A stretch of DNA of 64,000 bases from Closterium sp. Naga37s-1 (lineage: Eukaryota > Streptophyta > Zygnematophyceae > Desmidiales > Closteriaceae): assembly GCA_947471745.1 (NCBI GenBank), contig CANJKZ010001109.1, positions 620,001-684,000 of the forward strand. The letters are read 5' to 3'. Shown here piece after piece: positions 1 through 11,971 of the stretch. Made by a program: the position numbers and the translations under genes. The stretch's first letter is position 1. Every line of letters begins with the position of its first letter. The notes beneath the pieces are model-generated. The model was not told where the DNA came from. It saw nothing but the letters and a program-made list of their open reading frames with translations, and did no database searches.

Positions 1-1433
1 CTGGCTGACCCCTCAGGGGGCCCAGTTCTTGCACGGTCCACCACTGTGCTTCCGTGCCCGGCGGTTCCGTCTGGCTCACTGACAGGCTTCCACCTCCCCT
101 CGTTCTCTACGAACTTGATGAGCAACGCAGTTCTCCAGGACCAGTGGGTTGACACCTTTACCCTTGGAGGACAGCGTGTGGCGATCTGTACGTGCTCCCG
201 GACCGGCCGCCACCTGGCCACGTTTACCCGTCGGCCAGGGTCTAGTCTTTACACACCGACGACTGCGCCTCCTCAGGTAGCTGCTACTGGTCAGGTTTCC
301 GCGTCAGGTCAGGTAGCCTCCCCTTGTGAGTGTCGCTCCCTGTCGCACCAGACTCTTCTCTGGCACCACCGCCTGGGTCACCCCTCCTTGCCACATCTCA
401 GTGGCATGCACCGTCGCCTCCTCGTGTCTGGTCTTCCCAGGTCTGTCCCTCCCCTCCCTGCCTCGCCTACGCCGCCCTGCCTTCCTTGCGTCGAGGGGCG
501 GCAGCGCGCCGCTCCTCACTCCTCCTCATTTCCCCCGACAAAGGCTCCTTTGATGACCCTCCACCTGGACGTGTGGGGCCCAGCCCGCGTTCGTGGACAG
601 GGTGGTGAGCGGTACTTTCTGCTGGTTGTCGACGACTACTCGCGTTACACCACGGTCTTCCCCTTGCGCACCAAGGGTGAGGTCCCTGCTGTCCTGATCC
701 CTTGGATCCGAGCAGTTCGTCTCCGGCTCCGCCGCAGGTTCCGCCAGGACCTTCCTGTCCTGCGTCTGCACTCTGACAGAGGTGGTGAGTTCACCTCCGA
801 CCTCTTGCGGGCCTTCTGTCAGGGGGAGGGCATCAAGCAGTCATTCACGCTTCCGGGCTCACCACAGCAAAATGGGGTTGCTGAGCACCGCATTGGCTTA
901 GTCATGGAGGTCGCTCGTACCTCCTTGATTCATGCGGCGGTTCCCCATTTTCTGTGGCTGTTTGCGGTCCGGTACGCCGCGCAGCAGCTCAACCTCTGGC
1001 CCCGTGTCTCTTTGCCGGAGACCTCGCCCACACTGCGTTGGACGGGGGAGGTTGGCGATGCGTCGCGTTTTCGGGTCTGGGGTGCTCGTGCCCTTGTCCG
1101 CGATACGTCTGCGGACAAGCTCTCCTCCCGCACCATTCCCTGCGTCTTCCTTGGCTTTGTCCCTGATGCCTGGGTGGCAGTTTTACCACCCCACCCTGGC
1201 AGTCTTCCCTCTCAGGTTGTCACCTTTGACGAGTCGGTTCCTTTCTACCGTCTCTTCCCCTACCGCACTGCCCCTCTCCCTCCCCCGCCGCTTTTCCTCG
1301 CTCCAGGTCCCCCTCCGGTAGACCCCCTCCCCCCCCAGGGTCCTGCTCCTTCAGATGTGTCTCAGGTAGACCCGCCCCCCTGGGCTGAGCCTGTAGAGGT
1401 CACTAGCGACTCAGGTGCTGCTTGGGGTGCTAA
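1..1433 (+). pseudogene. H gag-pol, part 1: end of protease, GAG-pre-integrase and integrase core
   Basis: The frame is open from the window edge. It starts just after the aspartic-protease active site, in the segment reading ADPSGGPVLARST in relatives. Next comes the H2C2 zinc region ([11 protein letters not shown], then PCLPCVEGR) near 350-495. The integrase core follows with LHLDVWGP near 560, SDRGGEF near 772 and QQNGVAEHRIG near 867, giving the D, D and E catalytic positions. Relatives have AERR where H has AEHR. Part 1 ends in the Pro-rich linker, where E1 interrupts codon 2 of the GCT-AA target. The protein would cut and join element cDNA into the genome. It continues at 8494 in the same frame. 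Confidence 0.85.
1429..1433. repeat. Target-site duplication GCTAA (left) of E1
   Basis: GCTAA here abuts the E1 LTR at 1434 and is repeated at 8489-8493 just after the other LTR. A 5-bp duplication is the expected footprint of copia integrase. Confidence 0.95.
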
Positions 1434-1561
1434 TGTCAGAAACAAGAAGTGATTGAACTATGAAACATTGGAGTACAAGTATGAAACCCTAGAGTTGTGT
1501 ACCCCTTACATGCTAACCCACTGTAGCCTACACAGCAATAACACATATATAATGTTTGACA
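1434..1561 (-). repeat. E1 3' LTR (128 bp)
   Basis: Begins tgtcagaaac and ends tttgaca on the plus strand. It matches 8361-8488 with three substitutions. AT-rich sequence near 1545-1555 is a possible TATA box for the element. Confidence 0.93.
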
Positions 1562-1790
1562 CACCCCCATAGGCAAAGTGGGGGAGAGCAAGGGGTCACA
1601 AGACCAGTCAGCAAAGGCAAACAAGCTCAGGGTGGATCACAACGTCACCACACACTCTGAGCACAAGCAAAGGGCCACAGGGCCAGTTCACATGCAGAGG
1701 CATATATGCAACACAAACAGCAAGGTGATCTCAACCTAGCAAAGCAAACAGGCAGGAATACATATATAGAGATCACAGTACAGGCAAAGC

Positions 1791-4700
1791 CTACAGCAAG
1801 TGAGGAAAAGTGGGCACCAGCCCCAGCATAGTGCAGAAGCGCTGATGATCACCAGGCTGAAGTGCCTTGGTGAATATATCAGCGGTGTTGGCCTGAGTGG
1901 CCACGTAACGCAGACGAAGCTGACCGCGCTGCTGCAGCTCTTGAGCCAGGAAGTAACGGAGAGCGATGTGCTTCGTTCTGTGCTCCAGTCTGTGCTCTTC
2001 ACACAAGGCAATGGCAGCCTTGTTGTCGACGTACAGCACTGGAGGAGAACTAGGCCGCTCTCCCAAGTCGGTCAGCAGGTAGGTCAGCCAGCGTAGCTCC
2101 TGTGCAGCCATGGCTGTGGCGTAGATCTCAGCCTCACAACTGGAGCTGAGAACAGAAGACGAGCGAGTAGAACGCCAAGAAACTGAACCAGAACCAAGGC
2201 TGAAGGTGTAACCCTGTGACGACCGCTGAGTAGCCTGGTCGTCAACCCAAGAAGCGTCTGAGTGCCCAGTGAGAACAACTGAGCTCCCTCCTCCAAGCAC
2301 GAGCCCCATGCCCGATGTACTGCACAAGTAGCGCAATACCCTCTTCGCAGCATCCCAGTGCACCTTTCGGTGCCTGCCGGGAGCCACGTAGCGGGCCAGA
2401 AGGCCAAGAGGGTATGCTAGGTCAGGACGAGTGCAAGTCATCAGGTACATGAGGCAACCAACTAGCTCTGGGTAAGGACCACTCGGCTCTACGGACTCAT
2501 CCGAAGGCAGATCTGAGAGCGAGTGACCTATAGCCAGAGGAGTGGCCTGTGCTGAGGACCAGGTGAAACCGAAGCGCTGAAGGACCTGCTGCACCATGTG
2601 TGACTGAGTCAGTGTGATGGTGCGGCGTGCTCTGTCCCGGGTGATCTGCAAGCCAAGGTAGCTGCGCAGTTCACCCAGGTCTGTGCACGTGTGTCTCTTC
2701 TGCAGCTCCAACTTCACGTGGGCGAGAGCCTCAGTGTCAGCAGTGGCAAAGACCAAGTCGTCGACGTACACGAGGATGTAGAACGGCGGCAGCGAAGTGT
2801 CGGTGCGCAGGAACAGCGACGGGTCAGCAGTAGAGGGCGCGAACCCAAGTGCCGCAAGAGTAGTCCTCAGTGTGTCGTGCCACTCACGTGGCGCCTGGCG
2901 GAGACCGTAGACCGGCCGCCGGAGGCTCCACTGGGTACCAGGAGGAAACGACCCAGTGAAGCCAGGAGGGCGGCGCAGCCAGATCTCCTCGTGCAGGCTG
3001 CCCTGCAAAAAAGCTGTGCTGAAGTCAAGAGAGTGAAGCTCGTAGTCACGCTGAACAGCAACGTGCAGTAGCACCCGAAGAGTGGTCATCTTCGGGGTGG
3101 GGGAGAAGGTCTGAAAGAAGTCTACTCCCTCTCGCTGACTAAAGCCTCGAGCAACGTAACGAGCCTTGAAGACAGGCGGAGAACCCGGCGGCCGCTTCAC
3201 CCTGAAAATCCACATGCCACTGACGATGTTCGCCCCAGGAGGGGGAACCTCGTCGACGTAAGTACCAGTGGACTTCAAGGATGCCATCTCTGCGTCCATG
3301 GCTGACTGCCACTGAGAGGAGTACTCACCCGCGATCGCCTCAGCGTAAGAGCGCGGGGTCGGGATGTCTGGAGCATCCGGGTCTCCCTCAGGGGCAATCA
3401 GCATGGAAACGAGATGAGGCGCAGCGGCTGCAAGACACTCAAGGTCCTCCTGCCTGTCCTCAAGGACGTCCGTGCCTAGAGCACACTCACCCCCGACGGA
3501 CGGAGGACAGACAGACGCAGACTCAGGAACAAGACTCGCGGCGTAGTCTAGACGACAGCGAGCAGCAAAGTCGACAAGCTCAGCAACTAGGGCAGACGCA
3601 GCAGCAGACTCAAAGGAAGGGTCAGTGACAGCAGTGGCCAGGAGACGCGTGACAGTAGGACTGGCAGCACGAAGAGAGTCAGACTCCGGGTCAGCTAGGA
3701 CAGGAAGAGAGGACGCAGGAGGAGACGGCAGAGGGACACGCTGCGGAGCAGTGGAAGGACGCAGAGTCATAAAGTGTGTGCCAGGCACAGGTGGAGGACG
3801 CTCACGCTGACTACGGCGACTAGTGCGAGCAGCACGAACAGGTGACACAGGACGCGACACAGGCGACACAGGACGAGACTCAGGCTCACGACGCTCTGTA
3901 AGACCGCCTGTCGGACCAGTGTAGGGAGAAGGACCAGGAAGTGGCGAGGCAGGCGGGAGCTGGGACTGCGACTGGACAGGCGGAGGACACTCTACGGAGG
4001 GAGGAGGACTAGGAGGAGGCGGCTGACCAAGAACCTGCTGAAGGAGCGGAACGAAGTACGGCCGCGGCCGTGAAGTGCCCCCAGAAGCAGCAGAGACAGC
4101 ACCAGAACCTCCAGCCGAACCAGCACCAGCAGCACCTCCGGCAACTCCAGAGCCTCCACCAGCACCGGCAGCACCTCCAGCAGCTCCAGAACCTCCAGCA
4201 GCACCAGCAGCACCTCCAGCCGCTCCAGGACCTCCAGCAGTACCAGCAGCACCTCCAGGACCTCCAGCAGTACCAGCAGCACCTCCAGGACCTCCAGCAG
4301 CACCAGCGCCAGTAGTACCTCCAGCAGCAGGGCCTCCAGCTGGCGGTACCTCAACACCAGGAGCTCCACTCCTGAGGCTGCAACGCCGAGCGTACCACTC
4401 ACATAGCCGCTGAGGGGAGGGAGGCTCTGGCTGCGGCACTGCACCTGCGAGGCCACCAGCCCCAACTCCCGCAGACCCCCCAGCTCCAGTAGCCCCACGA
4501 CGGAGGCTGTAGCGCTGGGAGTACCACTCACGCAGCTGCTGTGAAGAGGGAGCGCCTCCAGGCTCAGCACCCCCAGTCTCAGCACCCCCAGTCTCAGCAC
4601 CCCCAGGCTCAGCACCCCCAGTCGCAGTACCTCCAGGCTCAGCACCCAAATTCTCCGCACCGCCAGGCTCAGCACCCCCAGTCTCCGCACCCCCAGGCTC

Positions 4701-7700
4701 AGCACCCCCAGTCTCAGTGCCCCCAGACCCAGCACCACCAGGCTCAGCACACTCAGTACCTCGCGCAGGACCAGAGTCAACAGCTACCTCGACAGGCTCG
4801 ACCGGGTCTACCTGGGAAACACCTGAGGGAGCAGCACCCTGGGGAGGGAGGGGGTCTACCGACGGGACACCTGGGGTGAGGAAGAGCGGCGGGGGGGGGG
4901 AGCGGGGCAGTGCGGTAGGGGAAGAGACGGTAAAAGGGTACCGACTCGTCAAAGGTGACGTCCTGAGAGGCGAAGACACGGCGCGAGGTGGGGTGGTAAA
5001 ACCGCCAGCCAGGTGCGTCAGGGACAAAGCCAAGGAAGACACAGGGAACCGCACGGGAGGAGAGTTTGTCCGCGGACGTATTGCGGACAAAGGCTCGACA
5101 TCCCCAGACTCGGAACACCGACGCGTCGCCAACCTCCCCCGTCCAACGCAGGGTAGGCGAGGTCTCCGTAACAGAGACACGGGGCCAGAGGTTGAGCTGA
5201 TGCGCGGCGTACTGCACTGCAAACGGCCACATGAAATGGGGGGCAGCCGCATGGATCATGGAGGTACGAGCGACCTCCATGACAAGACCAATGCGGCGCT
5301 CAGCAACCCCATTCTGCTGCGGAGAGGCCGGGAGAGTGAACGTCTGGCGGATGCCGTGCTCCGCACAGTAGGCTGCCAGGAGGTCAGAGGAAAACTCGCC
5401 ACCTCTGTCAGAGTGCAGACGTAGGACAGAAAAGTCCGACTGGAACCGCTGGCGGAGCTGGAGACGGGCAACGCGGATCCAGGGGATCAAGACATCAGGG
5501 ACCTCACCCTTGGTACGCAAGGGGAAGACCGTAGTGTAGCGCGTGTAGTCGTCGACGACCAGCAGAAAGTACCGCTCGTGGCCCTGTCCCCGGACGCGGG
5601 CGGGGCCCCACACGTCCAGGTGGAGAGTCTGCAGGGGAGCCTCTGTGGGAGGGAACGAGGAGGAGTGAGGAGCGGCGCGCTGCCGCCCCTCGACACAGGG
5701 AAGACAGGGAGGAGCAGGCGAGGGTGGTAGGGGAGGGAGAACTCTGGGAAGACCAGTGACAAGGTACCTGGAGTGCATGCCGCGAAGGCGCTGCACTGAC
5801 GGGTGACCAAGGCGGTGGTGCCAGATGACAGTCCTATGCGACAGGGAGCGACACGAACAGGGGGCCGACAGCTGACCTGACGCAGACGCAGACGCAGCTA
5901 CATGAGGGGACTCAGTGGTCAGTGTGTACAAGTCCGACCCCGGCTGCCGAGTGAAGGTAGCCAGGTGACGACCCGTCCGGGCACACGTGCAGTGCGTCAC
6001 ACGCTCGTAGGCCGGGGTGAACTGGTGAACACCCGCGTCCTGGAGCGCGGAACCCGCCACCAAGTTCGTAGAGAACGAGGGGAGGTAGAGGCCCGACAGC
6101 GTGCCAGACGGGACAGCAGGACAAGGGAGGGCAGTGGTGGAGGTCGCAAGGACCGGACCCCCTGAGGGGTCAGCCAGGGAGACAGCAACCGGTCTAGGGA
6201 GCTGCTCTAGGGCAGTGCGGTCGCGAAAGAAACAGCGGGAAGCACCTGAGTCCAGTGTGAAGGTGTGCAGTGCCTCAGTAGGTGCGGTACCAGCAGGCGC
6301 AGACGCACTAGCACCTAGGGCAGCAGCCTCACCAGGACCTGGAGCAGCAGACGCACTAGCACCTAGAGCTGCAGCCTCACCGGTCCCAATACCTGGGTCG
6401 GGCGGTACACTCAGGTAACAGTCACCCTCAACACTAATAGTCAATGCATACATAGCAGCAATGATAGCATCATAATCAAGAGCAAAGATATCAATTCCCT
6501 TCTTAAGCAGATCAGCCCAGCGGGGCAGCTCAGAGGCGTCTGGGAACTGCTCGCGCCAGGCGTCATCGAGGCGAAAGAAACAGCGCTGCGCCGTGTGAAA
6601 CTTCCCACAAGTCTGGCCAGTGCGGTCACCTGTGCGGATGACGTACGGGCAGGTACCTCCACCCCCAGACCCCCCACGCTGAGAGTACCACTCACGGAGC
6701 TGCTGGGGCGAGGGAGTCTCACCGGGACGCTGCTGCTGCTGCCTCTGGCCACCGCCGAACCCCCCACGTTGCACCGCTCCACCGCGCAGGCCACCCGCTC
6801 CACCGCGCCCGCCACCCGCTCCACCGCCGCCACCACTGCCACCAGCGCCCCCACCACCCCCACCACCTCCGCCGCCACTGCCCCCTGTGCCGCTAGTGAC
6901 CCCCCCACCACCCGCGCCACTCCCACCTCCGCCACCACCCCCGCCCCCCCCACCCCCTCCACCGCCGCCGCCCTCGCCTCCACCTCCACCACCCCTGCCC
7001 CCCTTGCCCCTGCCGCCCTTGCGCCTCCCACTAGGAGCAGACGCGGCCCCGACCCCCTCAGCTCCGAGGAAGTCGACAGCAGCAGCAGATGCAATGGAGG
7101 GGAGGAGGGGGGAGGGGGAGCACCCCTCAAAGAAGGGGGTGCGGGGGTCACCACGAGAGGCACCTACAGCTACAATGCTCTTCTCAGCTGCTAGGAGTTC
7201 CTTCTCGAGGAGGTCGACAGTGAGGCCAGTGGGGGAGAGGGCGAGAAACTGGTCCCTGACTGTGCGAAGGGAGTCACGGAGGCGGGTGACAAGGTGGTAC
7301 AGTGTGAGGTACATCGGGGGGGGGGTTCTTGGCGAGGAAATCTGGGGGGAGCGCGGCACGGTAGCGGAGGTCACTGGTACGGAGGTGGGTGATGAGGTCA
7401 GCTACAGTGGCAAAGGCGGACAGGTCGGGGAAGAGGTAGGGCAGTGAGAGACGGCCTATAGCAGCAGTGGCAGGGGAGGAGTAGCGCGCGACTACTGCGT
7501 CGTACAGCTCCTTAGCGGTCTTATGCTGGCCGAAGTGCTCGCGCTCATCTAACGGCAGGTGGCTGCGAACGGCTAGGCGGGCGTGAGCATCACGGGTCTG
7601 CCACTGGGAGCGAGCAGTACTGTCAGCAGTAGCGGGAGGTGCGGGAGCAGCGCCTGACGTGTGGTCATACAGGGAGACATCGTCCTTGGCAGTGATTTGG

Positions 7701-7786
7701 AGGAACAGGTGGAGGTCATCTAACCAAACTTCAAACTTAATCGGGCGGCCCTCAGCGTCAAAGGTGAGAATAGAGGGAGTGGCCAT
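1791..7786 (-). pseudogene. E1 gag-pol polyprotein, two frameshifts in homopolymers
   Basis: Starts at ATG 7786-7784 (protein MATPSILTFDAEGRP) and stops at TAG after ...FPHLL at 1791. Order: copia gag N-terminus (7786-7130); polyglycine stretch (about 6880-7010); SPQQLREW motif (about 6700); atypical zinc motif with CGKFHTAQRC (about 6580); protease LDSGASRCFF (about 6250); H2C2 and integrase (about 5830-5280); Pro/Gly linker with GGAEP repeats (4890-3960); reverse transcriptase with YVDDLVFA (about 2760); RNase H (about 2270-1900). Frame changes occur at the G10 runs 7316-7325 and 4891-4900. Removing one base at each would give about 1997 codons with no other stop. Either real inactivating slips or sequencing errors. 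Confidence 0.85.
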
Positions 7787-8342
7787 AGTGGCAGCAGTAG
7801 CAGTAGGAACAGTAGCAGTAGCAGCAGTAGCAGTTGAAGCAGTAGTACGACAGGAACAGGAACAGGAGTTGCTGCAGGTGGGGCACAGTAGGGCGGCGCG
7901 ACTCAGGTCGGGCGGCGCGGCTCGGTTCGGGCAGCGCGGCTCGGTTCGGGCGGCGCGGCTCGGTTCGGACGGCGCGGCTCGGCTCGGGCTGGGCTACGCG
8001 GCGGTGCGCGACAAGGGGCGTGCGCGTGGGCGGCTGTAGCGGGCGGGCCGCGGCTGTGCGTGGGCCTGACTAGCGCGCGGGCGGTGGCCTAGAGGAGCGT
8101 CGCGGCCTACGGGCGGGGCTGCGACGCTCTGGGCGCGCTGGCTGCGACCTGGGGGCGGGCGGCTGAGGGTCGCGGTTTTCCTACGCGCGCTAAAACGGCG
8201 GGGCCGCGCTCGGGCTGCTAGCGGGCTGCACACGGGCAGCGTGAGAGCGCACGAGGGCGCACTAGGGGAGAGGCGCACGAGGGCGCTAAAAAAGGGCGCA
8301 CGAGGGCACCTCTAGCGGAACGGTGGGCCCTTAGGTCTAGAA
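7787..8342 (-). repeat. E1 5' leader with GC-rich short repeats
   Basis: Untranslated leader between primer-binding site and gag ATG. At about 7890-7990 a unit of about 20 bp (ggcggcgcggctcggttcgg) is repeated imperfectly four to five times. The rest is very GC-rich, with near-palindromic cttaggtctagaacctaag at about 8331-8349. No coding potential recognised. Confidence 0.6.
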
Positions 8343-8360
8343 CCTAAGCTCTTAATACCA
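8343..8360 (-). other. E1 primer-binding site
   Basis: Directly inside the 5' LTR, the element strand reads TGGTATTAAGAGCTTAGG. This is close to the copia consensus TGGTATCAGAGC, which pairs with the 3' end of initiator-methionine tRNA. Confidence 0.75.
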
Positions 8361-8488
8361 TGTCAGAAACAAGAAGTGATTGAACTATGAAACATTGGAG
8401 TACAAGTATGAAACCCTAGAGTTGTGTACCCCTTACAGGCTAACCCACTATAGCCTATACAGCAATAACACATATATAATGTTTGACA
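8361..8488 (-). repeat. E1 5' LTR (128 bp)
   Basis: Partner of 1434-1561 with three differences. It is followed on the plus strand by the GCTAA target duplication (8489-8493) and then by the continuation of H. Confidence 0.93.
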
Positions 8489-8493
8489 GCTAA

Positions 8494-11400
8494 GCCTGCG
8501 CGTGAGGTGCTGGGGAGTGCGGAGCCTGGGGGTGCTGAGCCTGCGGCTGCGAAGTCTGGGGGTGCTGAGCCCGTCCGTGAGGTGCCGGGGGGTGCGGAGC
8601 CTGGGGGTGCTGAGTCTGCCAGCGTTCCTCTAGGTCTCATATCACGACGCGGGCCTGTCTCACCACAGCAGGCACGAGAGTGGCTTGCGTCGCGTACCCG
8701 CCTGAGGAGTCGTGCTGCTGGAGCTGCTTGTCGTAAAGGCGCTAGGGGTGCTGGTGTCTCTGGTTCTGGAGGTGCTCGTACTGGAGGTACTGGAGCTGCC
8801 GGGACTAGTGCTGCTCCTGGAGCTAAAGGTGTCGGTTCTGGGGGTGCTGCTGCTGGAGGTACTGGGGCAAGAGGCCCTGGAGCTGGTGCTGTCGACCCTG
8901 GAGTTGAAGACCCTGGAGCTGGAGGTGCCGGTTCTGGGGGTGCTGCTGCTGGAGGTACTGGGGCTGGAGTCCCTAGAGCTGGTGCTGTCGACCCTGGAGC
9001 TGGGGGTGCTGAGTCTGCTGGCGTTCCTCTGGGTGTCGTTTCACGACGCGGGCCTGTCTCACCATAGCAGGCCCGAGAGTGGCTTGCGTCGCGTACCCAC
9101 CTGAGGAGTTGTGCTGCTGGAGCTGCTTGTCGTGGAGGCGCTGGGAGTGCTGGTGTCTCTGGTCCTGGAGGTGCTCGTACTTGAGGTACTGGAGCTGCCG
9201 GGTCTGGTACTGCTCCTGGAGCTGGAGGTGTCGGCTCTGGGGGTGCTGCTGCTGGAGGTACTGGGGCTGGAGGCTCTGGAGCTGGTGCTGTCGACCCTAG
9301 CGTTGGAAACCCTGGAGCTGGAGGTGCCGGTTCTGAGGGTGCTGCTACTGGTGGTGCTGGAGCTGGGGGTTCTAGAGCTGTTGGAGGCGCTGGAGCTGGA
9401 GGTACTGCTGCTGGAGTCCCTGGAGCTGGAGGTGCTACTGCTGGAGGCGCTGGAGCTGGAGGTTCTGGAGCTGCTGGAGGCGCTGGAGCTGGAGGTGCTG
9501 CTGCTGGAGTCGCTGGAGCTGGAGGTTCTGGAGCTGCTGGAGGCGGTGGAGCTGGAGGTGCTGCTGCTGGAGTCACTGGAGCTGGAGGTGCTACTGCTAG
9601 CGGCGCTGGAGCTGGAGGTTCTGGAGCTGCTGGAGGCGCTGGAGCTACTGGTACTGGTGGGACTGCACCGTCGCGACTGTTTTTTGCTCCGCCGTCACCA
9701 TCGTCTCTGCCACCGCCTGACTCCGTGCTTCGCCAGGTTCTTAGCCTCCCGTCTTCTACTGGCCTCCCGTTACAGCCCGGCGCACCGCTGCCTGCTCCTT
9801 CTCCTTACACTGAGCAGGCAGACTTGCTTACAGAGCGTCGTGAGCCTGCGTCTCGTCCTGCCTCGCCTGTTCGCGTGCGTCGCACTGGTTGTCGTGTTCC
9901 TCGTGAGCGTCCGCCTCTTGTCCCTGGCACGCGCGCTATGGCATTTCGTCCTTCCTCTGTTCCACAGCATGTTCCCCTACTGTCTCCTCCCGCGTCTTCT
10001 CTGCCTGACGTTCAGGACCCTAAGTCTGACCAGGTTCGTGCTGCTCACCCTACTGTCACGCGTCTGCTCGCCAGTTTTGTCACTGACCCGCCGTTTGGGT
10101 CTGCTGCTTCGTCTGCCTTAGTCTCTGAGCTTGTTGACTTTGCTGCTGCCTGTCATCTAGACTACGCTGCTTGTCTTGTTGCTGAGTCTGAGTCTGTCTG
10201 TCCTCCGTCCGTCGGGGGTGAGTGTGCTTTTGGCACGAACGTCCTTGATGACAGGCAGGAGAACTTTGAGTGTCTTGCAGCCGCTGCGCCTCATCTCGTG
10301 GCCATGCTACTTGCCCCTGAGGGAGAACCGGATGCACTAGACATCCCGATTCCGCGTTCTTACGCTGAGGCGATCGTGGGTCCCTACTCCTCTCAGTGGC
10401 AGACAGCCATGGACGCAGAAATGACATCCTGGAAGTCCATAGGCATTTACGTCGATGAGGTTCCCCTTCCTGGGGCGAACATCGTCGATGGCATGTGGAT
10501 TTTCAGGGTGAAGCGGCCGCCGGGTTCTCCGCCTGTCTTCAATGCTCGTTACGTTGCACGAGGCTTCAGTCAGCAACAGGGAGTTGACTTCTTCCAGACC
10601 TTCTCCGCCACCCCGAAGATGACCATTCTTCGGGTGCTGCTGCACGTTGCCGCTCAGCATGACTACGAGCTTCACTCTCTGGACTTCAGCACAGCGTTCT
10701 TACAGGGCAGTCTGCACGAGGAGATATGGCTGCGCCGCCCACATGGCTTCACTGGGTCGTTCCCTCCTGGTACCCAGTCGAGCCTCTGTGGGCCAATCTA
10801 GGGTCTCCGTCAGGCGCCTCGTGAGTGGCACGACACACTGAGGACGACACTTGCGGCTCTTGGGTTTGCCCCTTCCACCGCAGACCCGTCGCTGTTTCTA
10901 CGCACCGACACTTCACTGCCGCCGTTCTACATCCTCGTGTACGTCGACGACTTGGTCTTTGCCACTGCTGACACTGAGGCTCTCGCCCTGGTGAAGGCGG
11001 AGCTGCAGAAGGGACAGACGTGCACAGACCTGGGTAAGCTGCGCAGTTACCTCGGCTTGTAGATCACCCGGGACAAAGCACGCCGCACCATCACCCTGAC
11101 TCAGTCACACATGGTGCGGCAGGTCCTTCAGCGCTTCGGCTTCACATGGTCCTCGCCACAGTCCACTCCTCTGGCTACAGGTCACTTGCTCTCAGCTCCA
11201 CCTTCGGACGAGTCCGTAGAGCCGAATGGCCCGTACCCAGAGCTAGTGGGCTGCCTCATGTACCTAATGACCTGCACTCGTCCTGAACTTGCGTACCCTC
11301 TTGGCCTTCTAGCACGCTACATGGCTCCTGGTAGGCACCGAAAGGTGCACATGGATGCTGCGAAGAGGGTACTGCGCTACTTGTGCAGTACATCGGGCAT

Positions 11401-11971
11401 GGGGCTCGTGCTTGGAGGGCGGAGCTCAGTTGTCGTCACTGGACACTCAGACGCTTCTTGGGTTGACGACCTGGCTACGCAGCGGTCGTCACAGGGTTAC
11501 AATTTCAGCCTTGGCTGCGGCTCTGTTTCTTGGCGGTCTACCCGCTCGTCTTCTGTTCTCAGCTCCAGTTGTGAGGCTGAGATCTATGCCACAGCCATGG
11601 CTGCACAGGAGTTACGCTGGCTCACCTACCTGCTGACCGACTTGGGAGAGCGGCCTCGTTTTCCTCCAGTTTTGTGTGTAGACAACAAGGCCGCCATTGC
11701 CTTGTGTCAGGAGCACAGATTGGAGCACAGAACAAAGCACATCGCTCTGCGTTATTTCCTGGCTCAAGAATTGCAGCAGCGTGGTCAGCTTCGTCTTGCT
11801 CACGCGGCCACTCAGGCCAACACTGCTGATATATTCACCAAGGCACTTCCGTCTGGTGATCATCACCGCTTCTGTACTATGTTAGGCCTTGTGCCTGTTT
11901 TGTCTCACTTGCTCACTCGTGACTGTAGCGCAGCAAGGCAACTGCGAATTAGCATTTGTCGAATATGTAAG
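8494..11971 (+). pseudogene. H gag-pol, part 2: linker, reverse transcriptase and RNase H, four stops
   Basis: Continues the frame of 1-1433 after E1. It holds the Gly/Ala linker (8494-9700), then Pro-rich sequence, then reverse transcriptase from about 10470 ([22 protein letters not shown] at about 10940) and RNase H from about 11440 (GHSDASWVDD; SCEAEIYATAMAAQE). In-frame stops lie at 9065-9067 (TAG for CAG), 9182-9184 (TGA for GGA), 10799-10801 (TAG for TAC in the YGLRQAP motif) and 11060-11062 (TAG for CAG). No frameshift is seen. The usual end ...SHLL is not followed at once by a stop; the frame runs into the E2 LTR. Non-functional. Confidence 0.87.
8622..9419 (+). repeat. In-frame 399-bp tandem duplication in the H linker
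   Basis: The segment beginning gcgttcctct at 8622 starts again at 9021, an offset of 399 bp (133 codons). Both copies encode the SPQQAREWLASR motif followed by Gly/Ala-rich repeats. Only the second copy carries the two stop codons at 9065 and 9182. Confidence 0.75.

Larger units (their letters stand above)
1434..8488 (-). mobile_element. Copia element E1, full length, inserted in H
   Basis: Complete minus-strand LTR retrotransposon of about 7.05 kb. It has 128-bp LTRs at both ends (TGTCAAAC...TCTGACA in element orientation), a 5-bp target duplication, a primer-binding site (8343-8360), and a purine-rich stretch next to the 3' LTR (TATGGGGGTG, about 1562-1571). The two LTRs differ at 3 of 128 positions by eye, so the insertion is fairly recent but not brand new. 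One gag-pol frame runs 7786-1791 and is broken only by two single-base slips in G10 runs. Confidence 0.93.
1..11971 (+). mobile_element. Copia element H (Ty1/copia LTR retrotransposon), 5' end outside window, split by E1
   Basis: Plus-strand copia element present as 1-1433 and 8494-11971. Element E1 is inserted between the two parts with a GCTAA target duplication. Removing E1 and one GCTAA copy joins the reading frame exactly, as a GCT-AAG-CCT codon series. The order protease end, integrase, Gly/Ala linker, reverse transcriptase, RNase H is typical of copia. No 3' LTR of its own is visible: the sequence runs directly into the minus-oriented LTR of E2 at 11972. The 5' LTR and most of gag lie left of the window. 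H carries four in-frame stops and is dead. Confidence 0.85.

Noticed and set aside
4075..4413. Pro/Ala-rich ORF on the plus strand in E1
   Set aside because: Antisense of the Gly/Ala linker of E1 pol, which is a better-supported frame.
9111..10121. Long Leu/Glu-rich ORF (LEVLLLEALELEVL) in H
   Set aside because: Out-of-frame reading of the Gly/Ala codon repeats in the H linker. The authentic frame is the pol frame; similar shadows occur at 14202-15173 and 3992-4780.
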